From: JADJWR01 sp963847675 | Lineage (GTDB): Bacteria > Pseudomonadota > Gammaproteobacteria > Burkholderiales > Burkholderiaceae_F | DNA: 64,000 nt | NCBI GenBank assembly: GCA_963847675.1 | Contig: CAWKAP010000012.1 | Span: forward strand, 62,001-126,000 | Direction: 5' to 3' | Shown here: positions 55,591 to 63,570 of the stretch, one piece after another | Position numbering within the stretch: position 1 is the stretch's first letter | Layout of the letters: each line of letters opens with the position of its first letter | The notes under the pieces: generated by a model | Database searches by the model: none | What the model was told of the DNA's origin: nothing | Seen by the model: only the letters and a program-made list of their open reading frames with translations | Made by a program: the position numbers and the translations under genes

Positions 55591-55636
55591 GTCATCCCAT
55601 CGCCGATTCGTCGGCGTCCACCGACAGGAGTGCAGC

Positions 55637-55969
55637 ATGAACCTCATCATCCAGGGCCACCACGTCGAAGTGACTCCGGCCATGCGCGACTACGTGCACG
55701 GCAAGCTTGAACGGATTCGCAGGCACTTCGACCATGTGATCGACGCTGACGTGGTGCTGGCGGTGGAGGACAAGCTGAGACAACGAGCCGAGGTCACGCT
55801 GCGCATTCGCGGGGGCAGCCTGCACGCGGAGTCGACGGACGGCGACATGTATGCCGCCATAGACCTCCTGATGGACAAGCTCGATCGCCAGATCCTGCGC
55901 CACAAGGATCGAGTCAAGACGCATGGGCGCGCCCCGATCAAGCACCAGCAGACCCAGTCGCCGCAGTAG
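55637..55969 (+). CDS. hpf: ribosome hibernation-promoting factor (short form)
   Basis: HPF binds the 30S subunit and promotes inactive ribosome dimers in stationary phase. The 110-residue protein has a sigma-54-modulation fold: MNLIIQGHHVEVTPAMRDYV, RIRRHFDHVIDADVVLAVED and the basic helix IDLLMDKLDRQILRHKDRV. The ATG follows AGGAG. It lies in its usual place 46 bp after rpoN. Confidence 0.94.
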   Translation: MNLIIQGHHVEVTPAMRDYVHGKLERIRRHFDHVIDADVVLAVEDKLRQRAEVTLRIRGGSLHAESTDGDMYAAIDLLMDKLDRQILRHKDRVKTHGRAPIKHQQTQSPQ

Positions 55970-56325
55970 TCGCCACGGTGTCCGTAAAGTGGCGGTCCGC
56001 TCCATGCGGGCGGCGCGGTCTTTGCGTGCGGCCAATGTTCCCGCGTGGCTTTGCCTTCTCCAGGTAGCCTCATGTCTGCAGCAGCGCGTACCGCCGCGAC
56101 CCGGCGTTGCCGACCGGCAACATTGGGCGCACAAGGGCAACCATTCGACTGTGGTGGCCTCCTTTGCGCGCCTGACGTGCCTATACTGCGCCCCGTCGCG
56201 TGCCTCGGACAGCCGCATCCATGGCGTTGTACCGATGGCCCCATCCGCCAGCGGCTCCAGGAGCCGTTCCGCGATCCGGCACATTGACCCCCGTCAGTGC
56301 TCATAACGCCTCCGTCTGACCGGCC
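55970..56325. other. 356-bp intergenic region between hpf and ptsN
   Basis: No convincing gene is seen here. It contains a perfect inverted repeat GTTGCCG-AC-CGGCAAC (56106-56121) and a TATACT hexamer (56183-56188) that could be the -10 of a promoter for ptsN-hprK, although the 17-base-spaced upstream hexamer TTCCTT is poor. GG/GC spacing at TGGCCTCCTTTGC does not fit a sigma-54 promoter. Its length, unusual for this compact gene string, suggests ptsN-hprK has its own promoter here. Confidence 0.5.
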
Positions 56326-56796
56326 ATGAACCAGATTTCCCGCCTGCTTCCCGTTGCCAACGTCGTTCTCGATCTGCAGGCCTCCAGCAAGAAGCGTGTC
56401 TTCGAACAGGTTGGCCTTCTTTTCGAAAACAACCAGGGCATCGCCCGCGCGACGGTGTTCGACAGCCTGTTCGCCCGCGAGCGCCTGGGATCGACCGGGC
56501 TCGGTCAGGGCGTGGCCATTCCGCACGGACGCATCAAGGGCCTGAAGGAGGCTGTCGCGGCATTCGTTCGCCTCGCCGAGCCGATCGCCTTCGATGCGCC
56601 GGACGGCCGGCCGGTCAGCATTCTTGTCGTCCTGCTGGTGCCCGAACAGGCGAGCCAGCAGCACCTCGACATCCTGTCCGAACTGGCGCAGATGCTTTCG
56701 GACCGCGCCTTCCGCGAGAACCTGCTGCAGGCCACCGACGCCAGCGTCGCACACACGCTGCTGGCGCAGTGGGAGCCGATGCGGCCGGCGGCCTGA
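56326..56796 (+). CDS. ptsN: nitrogen-regulatory PTS protein EIIA-Ntr
   Basis: PtsN is the output protein of the PTS-Ntr chain and regulates potassium uptake and other targets by its phosphorylation state. The 156-residue EIIA domain has the phospho-histidine in GVAIPHGRIKGLKEAVAAFV, ARERLGSTGLGQ before it and VSILVVLLVPEQASQQHLDI after. hprK follows at 34 bp. The EI-Ntr and HPr partners are not in the window. Confidence 0.95.
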   Translation: MNQISRLLPVANVVLDLQASSKKRVFEQVGLLFENNQGIARATVFDSLFARERLGSTGLGQGVAIPHGRIKGLKEAVAAFVRLAEPIAFDAPDGRPVSILVVLLVPEQASQQHLDILSELAQMLSDRAFRENLLQATDASVAHTLLAQWEPMRPAA

Positions 56797-56830
56797 ACCG
56801 GCGCCGCGCGGCGCCGGCGCCTCGCATCCC

Positions 56831-57760
56831 ATGCCGACCCTGCAGGCGCTGTTCGACGAGAACGAACAGTCGCTGAAGCTTGTCTGGATCGCTGGCCGCA
56901 CCGGGGGCCTGCGGACCCTCGCCGGGACATCAAGTGCGGAAGTGCAGGCCGCGGACATCGTCGGCCACCTCAACCTGATCCATGCCGACCGGTTGCACGT
57001 GCTGGGCGCTCCCGAAGTCCGCTACATGTCGCGAATGGACAGCGCCCGGCGCGCGCACTACGCGCACGACCTGATCGCCGGCGGCGCGCTCGGGCTGATC
57101 GTCGCCGAGGGCCTCAGCCTGCCTGACGACATGATCACCGTCGCCGAGCAGGTCGGGTTGGCGATGTTCTCGTCGCCGCTGGCGGCTGGCCTGGTAATCG
57201 ACCGGTTGCGCGTGTACCTCAACAAGAAGCTCGCTGCGCATTGCACGATGCATGGCGTCTTCATGGACGTGCTCGGCATGGGCGTGCTGATCGCCGGCGA
57301 GTCCGGGGTCGGCAAGAGCGAACTGGGGCTCGAACTCATCAGCCGCGGCCACGGCCTGGTCGCCGACGACGTGGTCGACTTTGCGCGCACCGAGCCCGAC
57401 GCCATCGAGGGCCACTGCCCGCCCCTGCTCGCCAATTTGCTCGAGGTGCGAGGCCTCGGTCTGCTCGACATCAAGTCGATATTCGGCGAGACCGCGGTGC
57501 GGAGGAAGATGAAGCTGCGCCTGATCGTCGAGCTACGCCGGCAGGCGGCGGCGTCCCAGACCGAACGGCTGCCGTTGGCCGGTGCCACGGAAGAGGTGCT
57601 CGGCCTGCCGATTCACAAGGTCGTGATTCCCGTCGCTGCCGGCCGCAACCTGGCCGTGCTGCTGGAGGCAGCCGTGCGCAACACGATCCTCAAGCTGCGA
57701 GGCATAGACACGATGGCGGAATTTATGCAACGGCAGAGGCAGGCCATCGACAACGGATAA
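56831..57760 (+). CDS. hprK: HPr kinase/phosphorylase
   Basis: HprK phosphorylates and dephosphorylates a serine of HPr. The 309-residue protein starts at MPTLQALFDENEQSLKLVW; the frame extends upstream into ptsN but that part is not homologous. It has the N-terminal domain (about 1-130), then P-loop GESGVGKSELGLELISRGH, LVADDVVDFAR and the C-terminal signature LLEVRGLGLLDIKSIFGETA. Betaproteobacteria keep hprK beside ptsN, which points to cross-talk with PTS-Ntr rather than sugar repression. Confidence 0.95.
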   Translation: MPTLQALFDENEQSLKLVWIAGRTGGLRTLAGTSSAEVQAADIVGHLNLIHADRLHVLGAPEVRYMSRMDSARRAHYAHDLIAGGALGLIVAEGLSLPDDMITVAEQVGLAMFSSPLAAGLVIDRLRVYLNKKLAAHCTMHGVFMDVLGMGVLIAGESGVGKSELGLELISRGHGLVADDVVDFARTEPDAIEGHCPPLLANLLEVRGLGLLDIKSIFGETAVRRKMKLRLIVELRRQAAASQTERLPLAGATEEVLGLPIHKVVIPVAAGRNLAVLLEAAVRNTILKLRGIDTMAEFMQRQRQAIDNG

Positions 57761-57865
57761 TTCCGTAGTTGCAGCGATACCGCGGTGCTCAAATATCTCC
57801 CGGGACAAGTCGTAACGGTGCATCAGGGCCGGCGGCTCACCCGCAATCAACCTGGGAGACCTCAC

Positions 57866-58075
57866 ATGTTCAAGAAGCTGCTGCTTGCCACCGTTCTCGC
57901 GCTGCCGCTCGCGGCCCATGCCGCCGAGGAGAAGAAACCGACCCCCCAGCAGGAGAAGATGTCAGCCTGCAGCAAGGAGGCGTCCGCCAAGAAGCTCAAG
58001 CGCGAGGAACGCAACAAGTTCATGTCGACCTGCCTGTCGGCGAAGCCGGCCGTGCCGGGCCAGCGGGACAAGTGA
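57866..58075 (+). CDS. PsiF-family small exported protein, first repeat
   Basis: The 69-residue protein has a Sec signal (MFKKLLLATVLALPLAAHA) and one PsiF repeat: QQEKMSACSKEASAKKLKRE followed by ERNKFMSTCLSAKPA. PsiF was named as phosphate-starvation inducible; its function is unknown. Family members usually have two such repeats. Here the frame stops after GQRDK and a second, decayed repeat follows in another frame (58075-58158). It lies between hprK and rapZ, where it is not usual. Confidence 0.8.
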   Translation: MFKKLLLATVLALPLAAHAAEEKKPTPQQEKMSACSKEASAKKLKREERNKFMSTCLSAKPAVPGQRDK

Positions 58076-58158
58076 TGGCCCGCAAGGCGGAAGGCGCCTC
58101 CAGGAGCCTGAACGGCGATGAGCGCAAGGCGTTCGTGTTCAGGTGTCTGAGTGGCTGA
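58075..58158 (+). pseudogene. out-of-frame second PsiF-like repeat
   Basis: An ATG inside TGATG overlaps the stop of the preceding frame and opens 27 codons, MARKAEGASRSLNGDERKAF then VFRCLSG. SLNGDERKAF...CL matches the second PsiF repeat, with the first cysteine lost. A one- or two-base indel near 58070 would fuse it to the preceding frame. It may be a frameshifted tail or a translationally coupled mini-protein. Confidence 0.6.
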
Positions 58159-58184
58159 CCTCGGCAGGTGCGCACCGGCATGGG

Positions 58185-58215
58185 AAGGGCGCGGCAATGC
58201 CGCGCCCTTTGTTTT
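58185..58215 (+). terminator. Rho-independent terminator after psiF
   Basis: AAGGGCGCGGC (58185-58195), loop AAT, and GCCGCGCCCTT (58199-58209) form a perfect 11-bp stem followed by TGTTTT. It separates the ptsN-hprK-psiF message from rapZ. Confidence 0.88.
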
Positions 58216-58279
58216 CGCGCCGTCCATCGTGACAGAATCACCTGCGTTGTTTCGTGCGACCTGAGGAGATCTTCGCCCG

Positions 58280-59149
58280 ATGCGGCTGGTGCTGATCACG
58301 GGAATGTCCGGCTCCGGCAAGTCGGTTGCGCTGCGCCTCCTGGAGGACATCGGTTATTTCTGCGTCGACAATCTGCCGCCGAGATTCCTGGCCCAGGTGA
58401 CCTCCTATCTTGCGGACGCGAGCCACGACGAGGTTGCTGTTTCGGTGGACGCCCGCTCGGAGCTGTCGCTCGGTCAGTTGCCGCAGATCATCAGCCACCT
58501 GCGCAACGCCGGACACGACCTGCGCGTGCTTTTTCTCACCGCGTCGACCGAGGCACTCGTGCACCGTTATTCGGAAACGCGCCGCCGCCATCCCCTTTCG
58601 GGGCGGCTCGCGATCGCCGAGAGGGGCCTCGAGCCGACGCTGGTCGAGTCGATCGAGGCGGAGCGTGAACTGCTCGCCCCGCTCGACAAGTCCGGCTACG
58701 TCGTCGACACGAGCGGACTCTCGCCCGCCACCCTGCGCGAATGGGTCCGCCAGTTCGCCGGAGCCGCCCAGGCCACGCTGACGCTGGCCTTCGAATCGTT
58801 CGCGTTCAAGAACGGAGTGCCGGCAGCCGCCGACCTGCTGTTCGACGTTCGCAATCTGCCCAACCCCTTCTACGAGCCGACATTGCGGCCGCTGACCGGC
58901 CTCGATGCGCCGGTGATGAGCTACCTCGCGCGGGCCCCCATCGTGGGCCGGATGATCGACGACGTTGAACGGTTCATCGAGAAGTGGCTGCCGAGCTATC
59001 ACGCCGACAACCGGCACTACCTGACGGTGGCCATCGGCTGCACCGGTGGCCAGCATCGCTCTCCTTACGTTGTCGAGCAGCTCGCAGCACGATTTGTCGC
59101 CCGCGGACGGGAACGGGTACTGACCCGGCACCGCACGCTCGGCCGCTGA
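58280..59149 (+). CDS. rapZ: RNase adapter protein RapZ
   Basis: RapZ binds small RNAs and directs RNase E to them in the GlmZ/GlmY pathway of enterobacteria; in betaproteobacteria the target is less clear. The 289-residue protein has P-loop LITGMSGSGKSVALRLLEDI, CVDNLPPRFLAQV, the KNGVPAAADLLFDVRNLPNP signature and the C-terminal IGCTGGQHRSPYVVEQLAAR. The stop overlaps the start of the LON-domain gene (TGATG). Confidence 0.95.
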   Translation: MRLVLITGMSGSGKSVALRLLEDIGYFCVDNLPPRFLAQVTSYLADASHDEVAVSVDARSELSLGQLPQIISHLRNAGHDLRVLFLTASTEALVHRYSETRRRHPLSGRLAIAERGLEPTLVESIEAERELLAPLDKSGYVVDTSGLSPATLREWVRQFAGAAQATLTLAFESFAFKNGVPAAADLLFDVRNLPNPFYEPTLRPLTGLDAPVMSYLARAPIVGRMIDDVERFIEKWLPSYHADNRHYLTVAIGCTGGQHRSPYVVEQLAARFVARGRERVLTRHRTLGR

Positions 59150-59796
59150 TGCAACTGCCCCTTTTCCCGCTGAAGACCGTCTTGTTTCCGGGCGGCGTGC
59201 TGCCGCTGCGCGTCTTCGAGGCGCGCTACATGGACATGGTGCGGCAGTGCATGAAGACCGAGTCCCCGTTCGGCGTGGTGCTGATCACCAAGGGCGGCGA
59301 GGTCGGCGCGCCGGCGACGACCGAATCGGTCGGCACCCTGGCCCGCATCACCGCCTGGGACATGCCGAAACTCGGACTGCTGCACCTGCGCGCGATCGGC
59401 GGCGACCGCTTCCGCATCGAGCACACCGAGACCCAGACCGATGGCCTGCTGGTCGCCACCGTCACGCCAATCGCGCCCGACGACGACCTGCCGCTGCCCC
59501 AGCAGCAACAGCCCTGCGCTGACCTGCTGCAGCGGATCCTCGTTGACGTCGGCAGTCATCAGCAGGAGCACCATGGCGAAGCAAGCGATCCGGTGGGCTC
59601 ATTGCCGTTCGAGCCGCCCTACCGTCTCGAGTCCAGCGTCTGGGTTGGCAATCGACTGAGCGAGTTCATCCCGGTCCCGCTGCGCGCCAGGCAGAAGCTG
59701 ATGGAACTGCAGGACGCGTGCTCGCGGCTCGAACTCGTGCAGCGCTTCCTCGTCGAACACGGCGTGCTCGCACAGGACGCCACCGAACCGGATTAA
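59149..59796 (+). CDS. LON substrate-binding-domain protein (stand-alone)
   Basis: The 215-residue protein consists of the N-terminal substrate-binding fold of Lon without ATPase or protease. It starts MQLPLFPLKTVLFPGGVLPL, followed by RVFEARYMDMVRQCMKTESP and FGVVLITKGGEVGAPATTES. The C-terminal helix bundle is seen in RQKLMELQDACSRLELVQRF. These small proteins are widespread in proteobacteria but have no firm role. It overlaps rapZ by one base and is 3 bp before the next gene, so it is in the rapZ operon. Confidence 0.9.
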   Translation: MQLPLFPLKTVLFPGGVLPLRVFEARYMDMVRQCMKTESPFGVVLITKGGEVGAPATTESVGTLARITAWDMPKLGLLHLRAIGGDRFRIEHTETQTDGLLVATVTPIAPDDDLPLPQQQQPCADLLQRILVDVGSHQQEHHGEASDPVGSLPFEPPYRLESSVWVGNRLSEFIPVPLRARQKLMELQDACSRLELVQRFLVEHGVLAQDATEPD

Positions 59797-59799
59797 CCG

Positions 59800-60339
59800 A
59801 TGCCGCGCATTGCCTATCAGCCCGCAGATCTCGCCGAGCCGGCCGCACTCGTCGAAGCGATCCGTGCCCGCCGCGGCGGGCGCCTGCTGCACCTCGACCG
59901 AATGCTGCTGCATAGCCCGCCGCTGGCCGCTGGCTGGAACGGATACCTGCGGGCCGTTCGCACCGAGCTCGCGCTCGACGCTCGCCTGCGCGAACTGGCC
60001 ATGTGCGCGGTGGCGTCTCTGAACGGCGCGCACTACGAGTTCCATCACCATGCACCGGAGTTCCTCCGAGCCGGCGGCACCGCGCCACAGGTCGAGGCAC
60101 TGCGCCAACCGGAGCAGGCCATGCGGCAGGCCGGCATCTTCGACGAGACTGCGCTGGCGGCGCTGCGCTTGACGGTCGAGATGACCTTGCAGGTCGCGGT
60201 CAGCGATGGCACGTTCGACGCCGTTCACGCCGCGCTCGGCGACCGCGGCACCGTGGAACTCGTCGCGGTCGTCGCCACCTACAACATGGTGTCGCGCTTC
60301 CTCGTTGCGCTCGGCGTAGAGCCCGAGGAAGAAGGCTGA
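59800..60339 (+). CDS. carboxymuconolactone decarboxylase (CMD)-family protein
   Basis: This 179-residue helical protein belongs to the CMD/AhpD-like superfamily. Central helices read LDARLRELAMCAVASLNGAH and YEFHHHAPEFLRAGGTA, matching the YEWxxH-type subfamily. Only one cysteine is in the active region, so it lacks the CxxC of AhpD peroxidases. The reaction is unknown. The last 140 bp are overlapped by the convergent mutY frame. Confidence 0.82.
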   Translation: MPRIAYQPADLAEPAALVEAIRARRGGRLLHLDRMLLHSPPLAAGWNGYLRAVRTELALDARLRELAMCAVASLNGAHYEFHHHAPEFLRAGGTAPQVEALRQPEQAMRQAGIFDETALAALRLTVEMTLQVAVSDGTFDAVHAALGDRGTVELVAVVATYNMVSRFLVALGVEPEEEG

Positions 60340-61447
60340 CGCCGCTCAGGCCGGCTCGCAGCTCACGCGGCCGTCTGGTCGCCACCGTTCCTGCGGACCG
60401 CGCCGTTTCACGCAGCAGAGAGAGGACCGGCGCCGGCAGCGGCGCCGTGTCGATCTGTTCCAGCGGCAGCCACATGAGATCGCTCTCGCGCAGCGCCCGC
60501 GGTGGCGCGCGGACATCGAGCCGCATCGGAAGCAGGGTCAGGCTGAAGTGAGTGAACGCGTGCAGTCGCGGCGGCAGCGCCTGCAGCCTGGGCCGGCAGT
60601 CGATCGCGCTTGCCGCCCGGCGCAGAGCGGCAGCCGACGCGAACTGCGGCAGTGCGTACAGTCCGCCCCAGACGCCGGCAGGCGCACGCTGCTGAAGAAG
60701 CACGCGGTTCCCGTGCAGGGCGAGCAGCGCCCAGGCCCGCCGCGATGGCAGCGAGCGGCGCGCTCTCGCTGCCGGCAACTGCTCGACGCGGCCGGTTGCC
60801 TTCGCCGCACAACTGCGCCGCAACGGGCACGCACCGCACTTCGGCGCGCGCCGCGTGCACACGGTGGCGCCGAGATCCATGAGCCCCTGCGTGTAGGCCG
60901 CCATGTCGGACTTCGGCGGCAGAAGAGCCGCCGCCTTGTCCCACAGCACCCGCGCCACACCAGCCTGGCTCGGGTCACCTTCGACGGCGAAGTGGCGCGC
61001 CAGCACGCGCTTCACATTGCCGTCGAGGATCGGCACGCGCGCATTCGCGCAGAACGCGGCGATCGCCGCCGCCGTCGAGCGTCCGATGCCCGGCAGGCGG
61101 TTCAGAACGGACGCGTCGACCGGGAAGCAGCCGCCGAAACATTCGACAACCTGCCGTGCGCACGCATGCAGGTTGCGGGCCCGCGCGTAATAGCCGAGGC
61201 CGGACCACAGGGCCAGCACGTCGCCAAGCGGCGCCGCCGCCAGCGTCTCAACGTCAGGGAACCGTGCGCAGAAGCGCGTGTAATAGGGAACGACGGTGGC
61301 GACCTGCGTCTGCTGCAGCATCACCTCGGACAGCCAGATTCGATAGGGATCGCGGTTGGCCTGCCAGGGCAGGTCCCTGCGCCCGTGTGCCGCCTGCCAG
61401 GCTACGATCCGCGCCGCAAAAGTACGGCCGGCTCTAGGCGCTGACAC
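60200..61447 (-). CDS. mutY: A/G-specific adenine DNA glycosylase
   Basis: MutY removes adenine mispaired with 8-oxoguanine. Features are WLSEVMLQQTQVATVVPYY (catalytic Glu), helix-hairpin-helix LNRLPGIGRSTAAAIAAF, the catalytic Asp in VPILDGNVKRVL, Fe-S cluster C-x6-C-x2-C-x5-C (CTRRAPKCGACPLRRSC) and a C-terminal NUDIX-like domain. I start at GTG 61447, which overlaps the dynamin-like stop by 14 bp. Normal homologues end near LSLLRET (about 60403); here the frame runs about 67 codons further as basic sequence over the convergent CMD gene. A lost stop, or a frameshift (a TGA lies at 60410-60408 in the adjacent frame), is possible. Confidence 0.88.
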   Translation of the reverse strand: MSAPRAGRTFAARIVAWQAAHGRRDLPWQANRDPYRIWLSEVMLQQTQVATVVPYYTRFCARFPDVETLAAAPLGDVLALWSGLGYYARARNLHACARQVVECFGGCFPVDASVLNRLPGIGRSTAAAIAAFCANARVPILDGNVKRVLARHFAVEGDPSQAGVARVLWDKAAALLPPKSDMAAYTQGLMDLGATVCTRRAPKCGACPLRRSCAAKATGRVEQLPAARARRSLPSRRAWALLALHGNRVLLQQRAPAGVWGGLYALPQFASAAALRRAASAIDCRPRLQALPPRLHAFTHFSLTLLPMRLDVRAPPRALRESDLMWLPLEQIDTAPLPAPVLSLLRETARSAGTVATRRPRELRAGLSGVSLLPRALRRAQRGSATPCCRWRRPRRVPRCRGRRARRERRRTCHR

Positions 61448-63458
61448 GCTGCCGAACGCGTTCGACTTCCCGGACGGCCACCATCGGGGCGGCCGCGGCC
61501 GGAATCTCCGGCACGGCGGTTTCGACCAGCTGCGGCGCACTGCCACGGGCCACCATGCGAGCGCGATCGAGTTGGTACTTGAGCTCTTCTAGTGTCTCCT
61601 GCGCCGCAGCGAGCGCGCCCTCGAGTTCGCTGATCCGGCCATCGAGGGACTCCTGGGCGTCGCGAATCTTCTGCACGGACTCGGCGCGCCGGATGAGCTG
61701 CGCCCGCTGCTCGCGAACCTGCGCTTCGATCGGCGGCAGCAATGAGCCGATCCAGGCCTCGACATCGCGTTCCGCGGCCATCAGGAGGTCGCGCGATCTG
61801 GTCACCACCGTCTCGAGAAAGCGCTGAATGAGCGGCCACTTGCCGCGCGTCAGCGCGACGAACGTTCCGAACTGCGCCTTGACGACGTCCTGCATGCGGT
61901 CGAGTTCGGTCAGGTACGAGTTGATCGAAAAAGCCATCGGTGGTGCAAGGCTCCACCCGAGTTCCTGCGCGAAGTTGCTCTGCACGCCGACGATCATCTT
62001 CTCCATCTCCGCGATGCGCGCTTCCGCCTGCCTCAGGCAGCCGCGCACGCCGTCGAAGTAATCGCCGAGAATGGCCGGGAACCCAGTCGGCAGCCAGGAC
62101 CGGCTCATTCGCTCGTGCGTGGTCGTCGCAAGCGCGCGCAGCGTCTCGCGCTTCAGGTGTGCCAGCGCCTGCGACGAGATCTTGTTCAGCACGAAACGCG
62201 TGGCGACCACCTTGCGCGCGACCTTCTCGAATTCGGCCGACTCCGATTGCGCCCGCAACAGCATGCGCTCGATCGAGCCCTGGTTCTTGCCCTGCAGCCC
62301 GCGCATTTCGTACAGCTGCTCGATCAGGCCGCGCTCGCGCGCGGCCAGCGTCTGGCGCACCTCCTCGCCGATGCGCTCCATCAACGACACGGTCTGCGAA
62401 CGAACGATGCTCTGCTTGGCCGGCACCAGACGATCGATGAGCGCATTCTCGAGCACCGGCAGGCGGCTGGCGGCCAGCAGCCGCTCGTCCCGCGTCAGCT
62501 TCGCGACCAGCCCCTTCTGCGCCGAGACGGCGAAGATCCGCTCCTTCGCCAGTTCGAGGCGCTGGCTGACCAGGGCAACCTGCCGCTGCACCTCCGCATC
62601 GACCTCGGCAGCGCTCTTCAGTCCGTCCCAAAGGCCGTCGATCTTGTTCAGGACCGCGATGTGGTTCTCGGTTGCGCCCGAGTCCCGCACCACGTGACGC
62701 CACATGTCCAGGTCGCTCTTGGTGACGCCGGTATCGGCGGCCAGCAGGAACAGCACCGCATGCGCGCTCGGCACCAGGGACAGCGTCAGTTCCGGCTCCG
62801 CACCGATGGCATTCAGTCCCGGCGTATCGAGGATCACCAGCCCCTGCTTCAGCAGCGGGTGCGGAAAATTGATCACCGCGTGGCGCCAGCGCGAGATTTC
62901 GACCATGCCGTCGGCGTCGACCCCGTCCTCCTGATCCGGATCGTCCGGATCGAACAGGCCGTACTCCTTCGCCACCTCGGGTAGTACGCGGATCGTCTCG
63001 GCTACCAGTCCGAACGCCTCGAGCATCCCGTCGGCGGACGCCGCGTTGACCGGAAAGATCTGCCACTCATCGTTGGTCTTCCTGAACTCGGACGTGCTGC
63101 CGGCCCTCGCCCGCGTTTCGATCGGCAGCGCGCGGATGCACGGCGGCAAGGACTCGTCGTACATCAGTTCCGTGGGGCACATCGTCGTGCGCCCCGCCGA
63201 CGTCGGCAGGATGCGCCGACCGTAGTCGGCGAAGAAAATGGCATTGATCAGCTCGGACTTGCCGCGCGAGAACTCGGCAACGACCGCAACGACCAGCTTG
63301 TCCTCGGCCAGGCGGTCGAGCACGACGCTGACGCGGCGCCCGGCCTCGGCATCGAGCAGTTTGTTGTCCTGCAACCAGCGACGGAACTGAACGATGGCCT
63401 GTGCGAGCGCGTCGCGCCAGGCGCCATATTGCTCGAACGAGCCGGCAAGTTCTGCCAT
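61434..63458 (-). CDS. bacterial dynamin-like GTPase
   Basis: The protein is 674 residues from the ATG at 63458 (a TTG six codons upstream is possible). It has a dynamin-family G domain: P-loop VVAEFSRGKSELINAIFFAD, switch Thr region TSAGRTTMCP, G3 VILDTPGLNAIG and G4 VLNKIDGLWDG. A long helical stalk follows, ending in a coiled coil about residues 590-650 (SLDGRISELEGALAAAQETL). No transmembrane helix is obvious. Bacterial dynamins remodel or repair membranes; the role here is not known. It sits between mutM and mutY. Confidence 0.88.
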   Translation of the reverse strand: MAELAGSFEQYGAWRDALAQAIVQFRRWLQDNKLLDAEAGRRVSVVLDRLAEDKLVVAVVAEFSRGKSELINAIFFADYGRRILPTSAGRTTMCPTELMYDESLPPCIRALPIETRARAGSTSEFRKTNDEWQIFPVNAASADGMLEAFGLVAETIRVLPEVAKEYGLFDPDDPDQEDGVDADGMVEISRWRHAVINFPHPLLKQGLVILDTPGLNAIGAEPELTLSLVPSAHAVLFLLAADTGVTKSDLDMWRHVVRDSGATENHIAVLNKIDGLWDGLKSAAEVDAEVQRQVALVSQRLELAKERIFAVSAQKGLVAKLTRDERLLAASRLPVLENALIDRLVPAKQSIVRSQTVSLMERIGEEVRQTLAARERGLIEQLYEMRGLQGKNQGSIERMLLRAQSESAEFEKVARKVVATRFVLNKISSQALAHLKRETLRALATTTHERMSRSWLPTGFPAILGDYFDGVRGCLRQAEARIAEMEKMIVGVQSNFAQELGWSLAPPMAFSINSYLTELDRMQDVVKAQFGTFVALTRGKWPLIQRFLETVVTRSRDLLMAAERDVEAWIGSLLPPIEAQVREQRAQLIRRAESVQKIRDAQESLDGRISELEGALAAAQETLEELKYQLDRARMVARGSAPQLVETAVPEIPAAAAPMVAVREVERVRQRVSA

Positions 63459-63570
63459 CTTCCAGTCAGGCGGCAAATGAGCGTAGGAGCAGAGCCGATC
63501 GCCTCCGGCACCAGCGCAAACCCAAAATCAATCTACCATGGCACCGTCGGCACCGAGAGGCCAACGCCTT

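Noticed and set aside
56150..56175. Sigma-54 promoter before ptsN (TGGCCTCCTTTGC)
   Set aside because: Only eight bases separate the GG and GC elements instead of ten.
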